A DNA stretch of 64,000 nucleotides from Alphaproteobacteria bacterium (lineage in GTDB: Bacteria > Pseudomonadota > Alphaproteobacteria > Caulobacterales > Hyphomonadaceae), in assembly GCA_018827375.1 (NCBI GenBank), contig JAHJYW010000032.1:62001-126000 (forward strand), written 5' to 3'. Below the pieces are notes generated by a model, which was not told the DNA's origin, ran no database searches, and worked only from the letters and a program-made list of their open reading frames with translations. The position numbers were made by a program, and so were the translations under genes. The stretch's first letter is position 1. Every line of letters begins with the position of its first letter. This document shows, piece by piece, positions 19,706 through 29,186 of this stretch.

Positions 19706-21850
19706 ATGATCAAACCTATCCGTCGAGCGGGTTCCGCTCTTTGCCTTTTGTGTCTGACCGCTTGTTCGGGCGGTGGTGGGACATCCGGAGGTTCGCAACC
19801 TTCATCCCCTCCGCCTCCTCCTCCTCCGCCACCCCCTAATAATGCGCCGGCTCTTTCAGTGCAGTCAGCTTATGAGATTGATGAAGGGCGCTACTTCACC
19901 GCTGAATTCTCGGCATCGGATCCGGAGGGGGGCGCTGTTTCGGTTACCCTCAGCGGAGACGATTCGTCATTTTTCAGGTTGGATGCCGGATCCATCGTCG
20001 CGAACGCGTCATTTGATTTCGATGCGCCGCAGGATGCCGATGGCGACAGCATCTATGAGCTCAGTCTTGAAGCATCCGACGGTGTCCAGTCTGTGGTTCA
20101 AGATTTCAGCGTAAGCGTTCTCGATATACCGAGGGATGGAGTTGTCCGCATATTGAATGCGCAGAACCTGGTTAGTGCAGGCGATTTTGATGGCGATGGA
20201 CTCGATGAGCTTTTGGTTCGTCCGATTCGCGAACCCGGTGTGGTCCTCACCGTGGCGGGCATTCTATTGCCGGGGCAGGCAATGGTGGCTGAAAGTTCAA
20301 CCTCATTCGATGCGACCGCTCCGGCGTCGGATGCTGGCGCGATCGAGGGGCGCGTAACATTTCGTATGGATTATGACGTCGGTGCGCCGTTCAATCCGCC
20401 TTTGGTGGGCGGCACCTATATGTCCGCGACCGGGGCCAGAAAATATGCCGGGATGGTCGCAGCGAATCTCAAAACCGGGGACTGGTTACCGGCGGACGCG
20501 ACCATGCTCTTTCCTGATACTTTCGATGTACGTAACTCAGGTCCGGATATCAACCTATCGATCGATGCGCTGCCAGCCGGTCTTCGTTCCACACGGGATC
20601 CGGCGATCGGCGTGCTTGGCGCTTTCCTTCCGGTCGGCGACATGGATGGCGATGGCTATTCTGAAGTCATACAGGATCGGCATACCCAGATACCGGGACC
20701 CTTCGGCAGCGTGGAACAATTCACACTTATGTCTGGCAAAACGATACGGGACGGATCGTCTGGCGGACTCTTCGCCACAGTATCCGACGTGACGGCGCAG
20801 GTTCTCACCATTACGCACGGAACTGCCCGCTATAATGCCAGCGGCAGCGCCTACGATCAGTGGCCCTATCGCGAACCGGGAACGGCAGATGTGGACAGCG
20901 ACGGCTTCGATGACTTTATCGAGATTGTGGGATTGCGTGGGTCTGCGCCATATGATCCGTATACAGATACACCTGTGGAGGGATACGAGATCAGTGTCTA
21001 TTCAGGACGTCGCCTCATGGATCGTCCTAATGGCAAGTTCGCAGCTGAATCGTTCTCGGCGCCGGATGTGTTCAGGATTATTACGACCGACGAAATTGGC
21101 ACGCCAAATATCGCCGGAATTGGTGACGTAGATGGCGATGGCTTTGCAGACATTTTGATCCGTATGTTTAATGGTGGCTTTGGGAATGACCATGATCGCT
21201 TCGAGGCCTACCTGGTGTCGGGCGCTGCGCTCACCTCCGCCGCTGACGGGACGATTACCATCGGCCTGGAGACGGTGCCGGGCGTCACTGGCTTCAACAT
21301 GTCATTATTTGCAGGCGGTGTGGATGACGCATTCATAACCAGCGACATCATTGGAGACGAGGGCAGTGATGTCGTCCTGAGTCTGCATTATTTGTCGCCT
21401 ACAGATAAGACGACCACGGCAACGGCGATTGTACTTTCCGGGCAACTTTTTGCCGGAGGTTTTCCTGCTCGGATTGATCTCACTGGCGGGCCATACAGTC
21501 CACCAGATGCGGTTCTCGCAGACCTGCCGGACGGGTCATTCGTCAGGATTGATTCGCCACCATTTCAAGGGACAGTGGTAGAGGGTGCCAGCGGAGATAC
21601 GTTTTATGGCTATGGCGCGTTTTCGTCATGGGGCGGGAGTACTTCCACAGGCGGCATATCAATCGGCGATATCGATGGGGATGACCGGCAGGAGCTGGCA
21701 TTGGTTTACTTTACCGATGACCAGATGTACGGCATCGATCCTACAAAGCCCGAAATCAGGACGACAGATGTGTTCATCTTGAACAGCCGCGTTCTAGAAT
21801 CGGCACGGCTGGCAGGTGAAAGCATCAATCTGGGGGCATCGTTCGATTGA
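19706..21850 (+). CDS. Surface-type lipoprotein with cadherin-like domain and FG-GAP/VCBS repeats
   Basis: 714 residues. Signal peptide with lipobox LTAC, then a Gly/Ser/Pro linker including ten consecutive prolines (about 35-45), a cadherin-like module (about 48-140) and a C-terminal region with at least five calcium-binding FG-GAP motifs such as GDFDGDGLDELLV, GDMDGDGYSEVI, ADVDSDGFDDFI and GDVDGDGFADIL. Such repeats form beta-propellers used in adhesion or binding. Codon use is noticeably less GC-biased than its neighbours, a sign of transfer. It stands alone. Role unknown. Confidence 0.8.
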   Translation: MIKPIRRAGSALCLLCLTACSGGGGTSGGSQPSSPPPPPPPPPPNNAPALSVQSAYEIDEGRYFTAEFSASDPEGGAVSVTLSGDDSSFFRLDAGSIVANASFDFDAPQDADGDSIYELSLEASDGVQSVVQDFSVSVLDIPRDGVVRILNAQNLVSAGDFDGDGLDELLVRPIREPGVVLTVAGILLPGQAMVAESSTSFDATAPASDAGAIEGRVTFRMDYDVGAPFNPPLVGGTYMSATGARKYAGMVAANLKTGDWLPADATMLFPDTFDVRNSGPDINLSIDALPAGLRSTRDPAIGVLGAFLPVGDMDGDGYSEVIQDRHTQIPGPFGSVEQFTLMSGKTIRDGSSGGLFATVSDVTAQVLTITHGTARYNASGSAYDQWPYREPGTADVDSDGFDDFIEIVGLRGSAPYDPYTDTPVEGYEISVYSGRRLMDRPNGKFAAESFSAPDVFRIITTDEIGTPNIAGIGDVDGDGFADILIRMFNGGFGNDHDRFEAYLVSGAALTSAADGTITIGLETVPGVTGFNMSLFAGGVDDAFITSDIIGDEGSDVVLSLHYLSPTDKTTTATAIVLSGQLFAGGFPARIDLTGGPYSPPDAVLADLPDGSFVRIDSPPFQGTVVEGASGDTFYGYGAFSSWGGSTSTGGISIGDIDGDDRQELALVYFTDDQMYGIDPTKPEIRTTDVFILNSRVLESARLAGESINLGASFD

Positions 21851-21933
21851 ATGCGGTGCTGCTAGGCTGGCTGGCCGATCTCTAGGCGGTGCGCGATTTT
21901 ATCAATCCCTGAAACAACCTGAAAGGCTTCCGC

Positions 21934-22368
21934 ATGGCGATCTGGCGGCAAACGAATATTGATCTGGACAAGATCACTGCGGCCCAAGAGGGCACGATGG
22001 GCGGGGTCCTCGGCATTACGCTTGTGAGCATAGGCGAAGACACGCTGACGGCGCGCATGCCGGTTGATCACCGCACGCTGCAGCCGCATGGACGCCTACA
22101 TGGCGGTGCCTCGGTGGCGCTGGCAGAAACCGTCGGCTCGATTGCGGCCAATCTGGTGCTGGACTCCAATGAGAGTGTTGGTGTCGGCCTTGAGATCAAT
22201 GCCAACCATGTGCGCCCCGTCAAAGAGGGCTTCGTCTTCGGCACGGCGAAGGCAGAAGCGCTTGGGCGGACAACGCAGATCTGGACTATCCGCATCACCG
22301 ATGAAGATGATCGGCTGGTATGCCTCTCGCGTTTCACGGTCGCTGTCATACCCGCCAAACGGGCCTGA
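21934..22368 (+). CDS. Hot-dog-fold acyl-CoA thioesterase (PaaI/YdiI type)
   Basis: 144 residues. The signature HGRLHGGASVALAETVGSIA includes the catalytic Glu, and the C-terminal SRFTVAVIP strand is typical. Hydrolyses an acyl- or aryl-CoA; relatives act on 1,4-dihydroxy-2-naphthoyl-CoA or hydroxybenzoyl-CoA. Monocistronic, convergent with the topoisomerase gene. Confidence 0.88.
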   Translation: MAIWRQTNIDLDKITAAQEGTMGGVLGITLVSIGEDTLTARMPVDHRTLQPHGRLHGGASVALAETVGSIAANLVLDSNESVGVGLEINANHVRPVKEGFVFGTAKAEALGRTTQIWTIRITDEDDRLVCLSRFTVAVIPAKRA

Positions 22369-22401
22369 CACGGACGGCAACGGGGCTGGATGGCTGGCGG
22401 T

Positions 22402-23391
22402 CTACTTGCTGCTCGCGGACATGATGCCCATCAGCTGGCGCTCGGCTGACAGTAGGCGGGTCGGTCCGTCGGAAGCCGGGAGTACCTCGCCGCTTGCTGC
22501 CAAAGCCATGATGGCGGGGTGAATATAGGACTTCTTCGCAATGGCAGGCGTGTTGCCAAGTCGTGCTGCGGCGGCTTCGCTCAGCGCCTTGAGCGTCGGC
22601 TTGTCCTCGCGCATGAGCACTTCTGTTGCCGCCGTACTGCCGGACCATGTCCGGAAGTCCTTCGCGCTGAAGGCGCGGCCGGTGAGATCGTGGATGAATT
22701 CATTGACGTCATGCGATGTGATGCAGTGGCCGTCCACTTTGAACAGCGCCTGGCCAGGTAGCTGTTGCAGATGCTTCACAGCATCGATCAGCAGCTTGTC
22801 CTCGATCAGGATATCGCGCGCCTTACCGCCCTTGCCGATATAGTGCAGCTCGAGCAACTCATCGTGGATGTCGACATGGGCGTTGCAGAGCGAGACAGCG
22901 CCGATGGCACTGGTACGGCCTTCCTTGCCGATGCGCAGCGCCCCTTTGTCGAGCAGGCGCACGATGCACGCACAGGCGAAGTCCACCGGATCGTCCAGCT
23001 CAAGGAGGCGTGACTGAACCTGACGGCGAAGCGCAGGCAGCCCCCGGCCAAATTCCAGCATGTCGGCAAACTTGGCTTCATCGCGTACGCGGCGCCACTC
23101 GGGGTGGTAGATGTATTGTGTGCGGCCGGCGTCATCCTCGCCAGTCGCGAGGATGTGAGCGCGCTCCGAAGGGCTGAGCCAGACATCTTTCCAGGCCGGT
23201 GGCACCGCAAGTGTTTCCAGCCGTGCACGCGCCTCGCCGGAGATCGTATCACCGTTCTCGTCGATATAGCGCCATCCCTTGCCGCGGCGTTGGCGCCGCC
23301 AGCCCGCCTTGTCTGTGTCTGCCCAGATGAGCTTTGCATGGCGGGCGCCAACTGTTTCGCGTGCGAGGGGGACAGTCGAGCTGAAGGCCAT
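22402..23391 (-). CDS. DNA topoisomerase IB (poxvirus type)
   Basis: 329-residue type IB topoisomerase that relaxes supercoils through a 3'-phosphotyrosine. The N-terminal domain (about 20-85) and catalytic domain are present. Visible active-site elements are LRIGKEGRTSAIGAVSL, HYIGKGGKA, KDFRTW and the nucleophilic Tyr in AKKSYIHP. Bacterial members are accessory rather than essential. No operon partner. Confidence 0.92.
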   Translation of the reverse strand: MAFSSTVPLARETVGARHAKLIWADTDKAGWRRQRRGKGWRYIDENGDTISGEARARLETLAVPPAWKDVWLSPSERAHILATGEDDAGRTQYIYHPEWRRVRDEAKFADMLEFGRGLPALRRQVQSRLLELDDPVDFACACIVRLLDKGALRIGKEGRTSAIGAVSLCNAHVDIHDELLELHYIGKGGKARDILIEDKLLIDAVKHLQQLPGQALFKVDGHCITSHDVNEFIHDLTGRAFSAKDFRTWSGSTAATEVLMREDKPTLKALSEAAAARLGNTPAIAKKSYIHPAIMALAASGEVLPASDGPTRLLSAERQLMGIMSASSK

Positions 23392-23458
23392 GTTCGCAGA
23401 ACTCCCGTCCTGCGAACCCGGTTCCTGCCCGCTGTCAAAAATTAGCGCGCCCCCGTTT

Positions 23459-24229
23459 CTAGAAGTTCACGCGGTTGGAAAGTGCCCCATCAACGATGAG
23501 ATTGGAGCCCGTCGTGTAGGAAGACAGGGGACTTGCCAGGAAGACGGCCGCGTTGGCGATCTCTTCCGGTGTGGCACAGCGGCCCATCGGGTTGCGGGAA
23601 TTGGCCTGTTTGAAGAATTCCGGCTGGTTTTTCTCGACCATGTGCCAGATGCCACCTTCGAAATAGACCATGCCGGGCGACACCGTGTTCACGCGCAGGC
23701 CGATGCCGGCATGCTGGCGGGCGAGCCCCTTCGCCATGTGGATCAGCGAGGCCTTGACCGGGCCGTAGGCGCCCGGGTTATCGGCCACGGCGGCGGAGAT
23801 CGATGTGATGATGACGAAGGCCGCGTCGCCATTGGCCTTTGCGGCCTTGGTAAGGAAGGGCGATGCGGCGTCGAATGCATTGACGGCGCCGAGCACGTCC
23901 AGTTCGAAATTTTTCTTCCAGGCGTCGGGATCATTGCCCTGTGCCATGGCGCCCGCATTGGACACGAGAATATCGATGCCGCCGAGTTCCTCGCCAGCCG
24001 CCTTGATCCACGCCTTAAGCGCAGCGCCATCGGTGATGTCGACGGACCCGCCGGTGGCCTTGATGCCCAGCGATTCAAGTTCGCTGACGGCGTCAGCCAC
24101 CTGGTCTGCATGGCGCGCGCAGATGGCGACATTTGCGCCTTCGCCCGCCAGTGTGTCGGCGATCGATCGGCCAATGCCGCGTGTGCCGCCGAGGATGACG
24201 GCGTTCTTGCCCTTGAGTTTGAGGTCCAT
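23459..24229 (-). CDS. Short-chain dehydrogenase/reductase
   Basis: 256-residue classical SDR. The cofactor motif is GGTRGIGRS near residue 12 and the catalytic Tyr-Lys is in AYGPVKAS, with Ser in TSISAAV. The C-terminal CATPEEIANAAVFLASPLSSY is typical. Start at 24229 with GGGAG upstream; the 59 extra upstream codons are not SDR-like. Divergent from the CinA-like gene. NAD(P)-dependent alcohol or ketone substrate unknown. Confidence 0.88.
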   Translation of the reverse strand: MDLKLKGKNAVILGGTRGIGRSIADTLAGEGANVAICARHADQVADAVSELESLGIKATGGSVDITDGAALKAWIKAAGEELGGIDILVSNAGAMAQGNDPDAWKKNFELDVLGAVNAFDAASPFLTKAAKANGDAAFVIITSISAAVADNPGAYGPVKASLIHMAKGLARQHAGIGLRVNTVSPGMVYFEGGIWHMVEKNQPEFFKQANSRNPMGRCATPEEIANAAVFLASPLSSYTTGSNLIVDGALSNRVNF

Positions 24230-24359
24230 GGTTTTTCTCCCTGTCTGCCCGCCATGATAGGCCGGTGCTTTGGGGCGTAGTGTGGCTTGTCTGGGCGCAT
24301 ATTCCAACTGCCCTTGCGTCGCGACTTGCCATTGGCCCGGCTGGCTGCTTGATGGGGGC

Positions 24360-24848
24360 ATGCAGACACTTCTTCCTATTGCTAACGAGATCGGCGCCCG
24401 CCTCAAGGCGCGCGGCGAGACTGTTGGTATTTCCGAATCCTCGACAGGCGGTCTGATCTCGGCCGCACTCCTGTCCGTGCCGGGTGCCTCAGCCTATTAT
24501 CGCGGCGGCGGCGTCATCTACACACCGCAGGCCTTTCGCGGCCTTATGGGGCTTGATCGCTCGGTGATGACCGATGGCATGCGCTCGTCCACCGAGCCCT
24601 ATGCGCGCCTCATGGCCCGGACGATACGCGGACGCCTTCAGGCGGACTGGGGGCTTTGCGAGACAGGCGCCTCAGGCCCGGGCGGCAATGGCTATGGCGA
24701 TGCATCCGGGCACACCTGCGTGGCGCTTGTCGGCGAACAAGGACTGGAAATCTCCCGCACGCTTGAGACGGGCCTTGATGACCGCGTTGAAAACATGCGC
24801 CTCTTTGCCCTCGAAGCGTTGGAACTGCTCCACGCAGCCCTCGACTGA
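24360..24848 (+). CDS. CinA C-terminal-domain protein (PncC-like amidohydrolase)
   Basis: 162 residues corresponding to the CinA C-terminal domain, which in E. coli PncC deamidates nicotinamide mononucleotide. The motif GISESSTGGLISAALLSVPG is present, with Ser where the family usually has Cys (ESCTGG); the catalytic Ser and Thr-Gly-Gly are retained. GASGPGGNGYG matches the second conserved block. Start at 24360 is chosen by alignment to the family. Activity is inferred. Confidence 0.82.
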   Translation: MQTLLPIANEIGARLKARGETVGISESSTGGLISAALLSVPGASAYYRGGGVIYTPQAFRGLMGLDRSVMTDGMRSSTEPYARLMARTIRGRLQADWGLCETGASGPGGNGYGDASGHTCVALVGEQGLEISRTLETGLDDRVENMRLFALEALELLHAALD

Positions 24849-24945
24849 GCGGGGCGACGCCGGGTCATCCACGTAGTTTCCCGGATAGGCCGCAGCGAGC
24901 GGAAAGTCCGTAATGGCGCTCTGTCCTCAGTAGAGGGAGAGCGAC

Positions 24946-26094
24946 ATGGATGGCAGTTTTCAGATCGAGGCAGCAAGGTCTCATTACGCGAAAAGCGGCG
25001 CGGCCGACGCAGCTTTTCGGGCCGAGGTAGATGATTTTCTAGATACAGCGCTGACGGATGAATTGCGCGCAGCTGGCCGGGCCACAACAGGCCTGAAATC
25101 GTCGCCCGAAGCCTGCGCGGCATGGCGAGCCATATTGCTCGAACGCGGATGGGTTGCGCCGTCCTGGCCAATTGAGCATGGCGGCGCTGGCTGGAGTACA
25201 GCGCAGAGGCTTTATTTTGAAAATGCGAGCGCGGCACGGGATGCGCCTATCCTGCAATCATCCGGCATCCGCACCATCGGCCCGCTGATCATTGCCGAGG
25301 GCACACAGGCGCAGAAGGACCGTTACCTACCTCCCATCCTCAGCGGCGCGCACGAATGGTGTCAGGGCTTTTCCGAGCCACAGGCAGGGTCGGACCTGTC
25401 CGCCCTGTCGCTGCGGGCTGAGCGGGATGGTGATAATTTTATCCTGACGGGATCAAAGCTCTGGACCAGTTTTGCCAATTACGCGACGCACATGTTCCTG
25501 TTGGCCCGTTCCGACCCGGCTTCGTCGGCAGGACGTGGCCTTGTGTTCCTGCTCGTCGAAATGGACCAGCCGGGAATCGAGGTGCGCCCCATTCGCTTCA
25601 TTGATGGCGCGTGCGAGACCAATGAAGTCTTTTTCAATGGCGTCCGGACGCCAGCCGCTGATCGCATTGGCGACGTGGGGGAGGGCTGGAAGGCTGCGAA
25701 GCGGCTGATGGAGATTGCACGCTCCAACAACACAACGACGGGGCTGCTTCGCCGCGCCGTGCGTGCTGCGCAACAGGGCGCTGCCGCGGCAGGCGCCGTG
25801 GACGATGAAATGCATGCGCGTCTTGCTAGCCTGGTGCTGCGTCTTGATGCATTCGAGGCGCTTGAGGCACATGTGGCCGCAGGTGGCATCGCGATCGGCC
25901 CGGCACCGGCGACCTCGGCACTAAAACTGATGGCGACGGAGCTGCATCAGGCCATCACGGAAATTGGCCTGGAAGTGGCGCCGCACACGGCTTTTGCGCA
26001 GGAAAAATATTTCGCCACCCGCGCCGCCACCATCTATTCAGGCACGAGCGAAGTGCATCGCAATATTCTGGCCCGCGCGATCGGTTGCCCCTAG
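24946..26094 (+). CDS. Acyl-CoA dehydrogenase
   Basis: 382-residue FAD enzyme for the first step of acyl-CoA beta-oxidation or a related oxidation. WCQGFSEPQAGSDLSAL binds FAD, LTGSKLWTSFANYATHMFLL is the middle domain signature, and QEKYFATRAATIYSGTSEVHRNILAR is the C-terminal helix. The usual catalytic Glu position near residue 245 cannot be assigned with certainty. AGAGGGAGAGCGAC precedes the ATG. Convergent with the diguanylate cyclase gene. Confidence 0.92.
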   Translation: MDGSFQIEAARSHYAKSGAADAAFRAEVDDFLDTALTDELRAAGRATTGLKSSPEACAAWRAILLERGWVAPSWPIEHGGAGWSTAQRLYFENASAARDAPILQSSGIRTIGPLIIAEGTQAQKDRYLPPILSGAHEWCQGFSEPQAGSDLSALSLRAERDGDNFILTGSKLWTSFANYATHMFLLARSDPASSAGRGLVFLLVEMDQPGIEVRPIRFIDGACETNEVFFNGVRTPAADRIGDVGEGWKAAKRLMEIARSNNTTTGLLRRAVRAAQQGAAAAGAVDDEMHARLASLVLRLDAFEALEAHVAAGGIAIGPAPATSALKLMATELHQAITEIGLEVAPHTAFAQEKYFATRAATIYSGTSEVHRNILARAIGCP

Positions 26095-26110
26095 ATCATG
26101 CTTCGCCGGC

Positions 26111-27184
26111 TCAGAGGCCCTGCGCCTTGACCTTGTCTCGCCCGGCCTTCTTTGCCTCGTAAAGGTACTTGTCGGCTTGCTCGATCAGCTCGCGCATGGT
26201 CATGCCCGCGTCCAGCCGCGCCACGCCGAAGGAGGCTGTTATCCGCGCAATCCGTGTCGGATCGCCCTCCACCGGGACTTCGGCATTCTTCAGCTCGCTT
26301 TTTATGGCGACGAGCAGGTTGTAGGCAGACACAACATCTGTCTGTGGAAGGATGATGCCGAATTCCTCGCCGCCGATGCGGGCAACCATGTCATTGCCCT
26401 TGATGTTGCCTTTTATGCAGTGGGCAAACATCTTCAGTACGGAATCGCCGGTCTGGTGGCCGAAGGAATCATTGACCTGTTTGAACAGGTCAATATCGGC
26501 CATGGCGAGGCAGAGTTTGCCGCCTGAAGCGATGGCGTGATCGATCTCTTCCTGGAGGCGGTCATCGAAGGCGCGGCGGTTGGCAATCGCTGTGAGGGGA
26601 TCACGCATGCATTGATTGCGGACTTCCTCCAGTTCCTTGTGCAGGGTAGCCAACTGTTTCTGGGACTCGCTGAGGCCCTGGCTCAATTCCTTTGTCGCAT
26701 CGATCATGCGTCGGTTATCGCTAACAAGGCGTGAGACGAGGGAAGCAAGCCCGCCGCCTGCGGCTGCAATTGGAAGCTTTGTTTCGACATCGTTGAGAGA
26801 GGCCTGAAACGAGACATTGCTCGACACGCTCTGCTCGATGATGCCGAGCACGCTTTCGATTTCCTTTTCGATTGCCCCGCCAATGGTCTGCGTGGCGGCC
26901 TGGCCAGCATCGGGCAGCAGCAGCTCCTGATGAAGGGTCTCGATGTCAAACGGTGTAAGGGCGGACTGATTTGCCAGCAATGTATCGATGCGTTCGACAA
27001 TGCGTTCATCTTCACCCGCAGCATAAGCATACCACAGCGCATAGGCTTGTGGATCAGGCGGTGTGCTGTGGCGTTCGATCAGTTCGAATGCTCTACCCGC
27101 ATTCTGATAGACCGCGATCGCTTCCTTCGAGGCGCCGGAAGACGCTGGAATGTCATCCTCGCTCGCATGCGCGCTATGTATCAC
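26111..27184 (-). CDS. GGDEF-domain diguanylate cyclase
   Basis: 357 residues. The N-terminal 170 residues are helical and unrecognised, followed by a short coiled coil (about 150-185) and a GGDEF domain with the active loop ARIGGEEFGIIL and metal-binding ADIDLFKQVNDSFGHQTGD. It should make cyclic di-GMP. The allosteric inhibitory site RxxD normally five residues before GGEEF reads KGND, so product inhibition may be weak. GTG start at 27184 with GGGGAC upstream. No membrane segment, so probably cytosolic. Confidence 0.92.
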   Translation of the reverse strand: MIHSAHASEDDIPASSGASKEAIAVYQNAGRAFELIERHSTPPDPQAYALWYAYAAGEDERIVERIDTLLANQSALTPFDIETLHQELLLPDAGQAATQTIGGAIEKEIESVLGIIEQSVSSNVSFQASLNDVETKLPIAAAGGGLASLVSRLVSDNRRMIDATKELSQGLSESQKQLATLHKELEEVRNQCMRDPLTAIANRRAFDDRLQEEIDHAIASGGKLCLAMADIDLFKQVNDSFGHQTGDSVLKMFAHCIKGNIKGNDMVARIGGEEFGIILPQTDVVSAYNLLVAIKSELKNAEVPVEGDPTRIARITASFGVARLDAGMTMRELIEQADKYLYEAKKAGRDKVKAQGL

Positions 27185-27306
27185 TTTGCGTCCCCACGAC
27201 TGTGCTATTAACCATAGTGTGTTTACTGGCGCATATTTTATGTCAGGTTAATAGCCTTAAGCCGCAATTTTCGGAAAAACTGATTTAGTTGTCGCGCTTT
27301 AAGGCA

Positions 27307-27729
27307 CTAGTTGCCAGCTTGGCGCGCTAACGTAGAATTCAGCAAAGTGCCGTCTTCCTTGTAGAAAGGTTCCGGTGGCCAAGCGTCGAGTAGCTCAAGG
27401 ACTGTTTCGCTTGGCCTGCAGAGTTTGACACCGCGGGGTGAGCAGACGATCGGCCGATTGACCAAGACCGGATGCTGCAGCATTGCGTCCAATATCGCCT
27501 CATCAGAGACATCAGGCGCAAGCAGTCCGAGATCTGCAGCGGGCGACTTTGTCTCTCGCAAGGCCTTGCGTGGCGTCAGATCAGCAGCAGCCAACAAGGC
27601 GAGCAGTTGGGATCGTGTCCACCCCTCGATGAGATACGGGACGATAACGGGCGTGTATCCGGCTGCCTCAATGATCGCGAGAACATTGCGTGAGGTTCCG
27701 CAATCAGGATTATGGTGAATGACAATCAT
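27307..27729 (-). CDS. arsC: Arsenate reductase ArsC (glutaredoxin-dependent)
   Basis: 140 residues. HHNPDCGTSRNVL contains the catalytic Cys; the Arg cluster in the ArsC fold includes RPIVCSPRGVKLCRP. It reduces arsenate to arsenite for export. The start is taken at 27729 (MIVIHHNPDCG), just 8 nt beyond the acr3 stop; the longer frame runs into acr3. Last gene of arsR-acr3-arsC. Confidence 0.93.
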   Translation of the reverse strand: MIVIHHNPDCGTSRNVLAIIEAAGYTPVIVPYLIEGWTRSQLLALLAAADLTPRKALRETKSPAADLGLLAPDVSDEAILDAMLQHPVLVNRPIVCSPRGVKLCRPSETVLELLDAWPPEPFYKEDGTLLNSTLARQAGN

Positions 27730-27736
27730 CGCATGC

Positions 27737-28762
27737 TCACGTGTTTGGGGGAAAATGTGTGCGCGTGGCGTTGGCGAATGCGACGAGTGAAAGCATGACA
27801 GGCACCTCCACCAGAACACCTACGACGGTAGCCAGTGCCGCGCCGGAGTTTAAACCGAACAGGCTGATGGCAACAGCGACAGCGAGTTCGAAAAAGTTCG
27901 ATGTTCCGATCATGGCACATGGCGCGGCAATGTTGTGCGGCACCTTCCAGAGCCATGCCGCGCCGTAGCCGAGTGCAAAGATGCCGTAGGACTGGATAAG
28001 GATCGGCACTGCGATCAGTGCAATGATCAATGGGCGGTCGAGAATGACCTGTCCCTGAAATCCAAAGAGGAGAACGACTGTTGCGAGCAGTCCTACAATC
28101 GAAGCAGGCTTCATGCGTTCCGTGAACGCCGAAACGGCCTCACGGCCACCCCTCGCGACAAGCAGTTGACGCGCCATGACTCCGGCAAGTAATGGCAGCA
28201 GGACATAGAGGCCTACAGACAACAGCAGTGTTTCCCACGGCACCACAATATCAGTGACGCCAAGCAGGAAGGCGACGATGGGCGCGAATGCAAACACCAT
28301 GATCGCATCGTTCACGCTGACTTGCGCGAGCGTGTAGTTCGGGTCGCCCTTGGTAAGCTGTGACCACACGAAGACCATGGCAGTGCAGGGGGCGGCGCCC
28401 AGGAGGATCAACCCGGCAAGGTAGCCTTCCGCATCGGCTGGCGGGATCAGGGGGGCAAACACGTGCTTGAAGAAGAGAACGCCGAGCGCGGCCATTGTGA
28501 ACGGCTTGATCAGCCAGTTTACGACGAGCGTGATGATCAGGCCTTTCGGCTTTTCACCGACGCGCTTCAGGCTGCCGAAATCCACACCGATCATCATTGG
28601 CCAAACCATGGCCCAGATCAGGACCGCGACCGGAAAATTGACATTGGCGTAAGACAGGTTTGCGAGCACCGAGAATACCTGCGGGACGACGAGCCCCAGC
28701 CCGACACCCGCGCCGATGGCGATTGCCACCCAAACGGACAAGTATCGTTCAAACGCGCCCAC
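27737..28762 (-). CDS. acr3: Arsenite efflux permease Acr3
   Basis: 341-residue, ten-span BART-superfamily carrier that exports arsenite. The essential Cys lies in [13 protein letters not shown] and the conserved Glu-containing [10 protein letters not shown] is near the C-terminus. The 15-bp gap to arsR and 7-bp gap to arsC indicate one transcript. ACR3 type rather than ArsB is clear from these motifs. Confidence 0.94.
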   Translation of the reverse strand: MGAFERYLSVWVAIAIGAGVGLGLVVPQVFSVLANLSYANVNFPVAVLIWAMVWPMMIGVDFGSLKRVGEKPKGLIITLVVNWLIKPFTMAALGVLFFKHVFAPLIPPADAEGYLAGLILLGAAPCTAMVFVWSQLTKGDPNYTLAQVSVNDAIMVFAFAPIVAFLLGVTDIVVPWETLLLSVGLYVLLPLLAGVMARQLLVARGGREAVSAFTERMKPASIVGLLATVVLLFGFQGQVILDRPLIIALIAVPILIQSYGIFALGYGAAWLWKVPHNIAAPCAMIGTSNFFELAVAVAISLFGLNSGAALATVVGVLVEVPVMLSLVAFANATRTHFPPNT

Positions 28763-28777
28763 AATGGCCCCTCTTCG

Positions 28778-29119
28778 CTAGCCGCAGCAGGCGATCCTGT
28801 CAGTGATTTCGGAGATGGGGGCGCAAATTTCCGCGTGGCCCTGGCAGCAGTCTTCCACGAGGTAGACCATCAGGTCCGCCATGGCGTTGAATGCTGCGCG
28901 ATAGATGATGGATCGACCGTCCCTTGTGCTGGTCACCAGGCCGGCATGAGACAGGATGTTGAGCTGGGACGACAAGGTATTGGCCGCAACGTTCAGTGAG
29001 CGCGCAATTTCGCCAGCGCTCATCCCCTCGTTGCCGGCGCGCACGAGCAATCGGAACACAGCCAGCCGGTTTGGCTGGGCAAGGGCGGAAAGGCGGCCAA
29101 CGGCGAGATTCGATTCCAT
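28778..29119 (-). CDS. arsR: ArsR-family arsenite-responsive repressor
   Basis: 113-residue winged-helix repressor. Helix-turn-helix EIARSLNVAANTLSSQLNIL; the C-terminal part has EDCCQGHAEIC and ACCG, clustered cysteines that resemble the C-terminal As(III) site of the Acidithiobacillus-type ArsR rather than the E. coli ELCVC site. The ATG has no upstream Shine-Dalgarno sequence, and an inverted repeat directly precedes it, suggesting a leaderless autoregulated message. It lies 67 bp downstream of dnaB on the same strand. Confidence 0.9.
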   Translation of the reverse strand: MESNLAVGRLSALAQPNRLAVFRLLVRAGNEGMSAGEIARSLNVAANTLSSQLNILSHAGLVTSTRDGRSIIYRAAFNAMADLMVYLVEDCCQGHAEICAPISEITDRIACCG

Positions 29120-29139
29120 ATTTCAACGATAATGGAAAT
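29120..29139. promoter_or_regulatory. Inverted repeat at the arsR start, candidate ArsR operator
   Basis: ATTTC-N10-GAAAT immediately upstream of the arsR ATG. Its position and half-site content fit ArsR-family operators that overlap the promoter. Short, so the assignment is inferential. Confidence 0.35.
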
Positions 29140-29186
29140 GAAGGGGCGCGGCAAACGCTATCTCATGGGCCTGTGTTGCGGTGGGG

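Noticed and set aside
24360-24848. CinA-like protein as a competence marker
   Set aside because: Only the C-terminal amidohydrolase domain is present, which is found in non-competent bacteria too.
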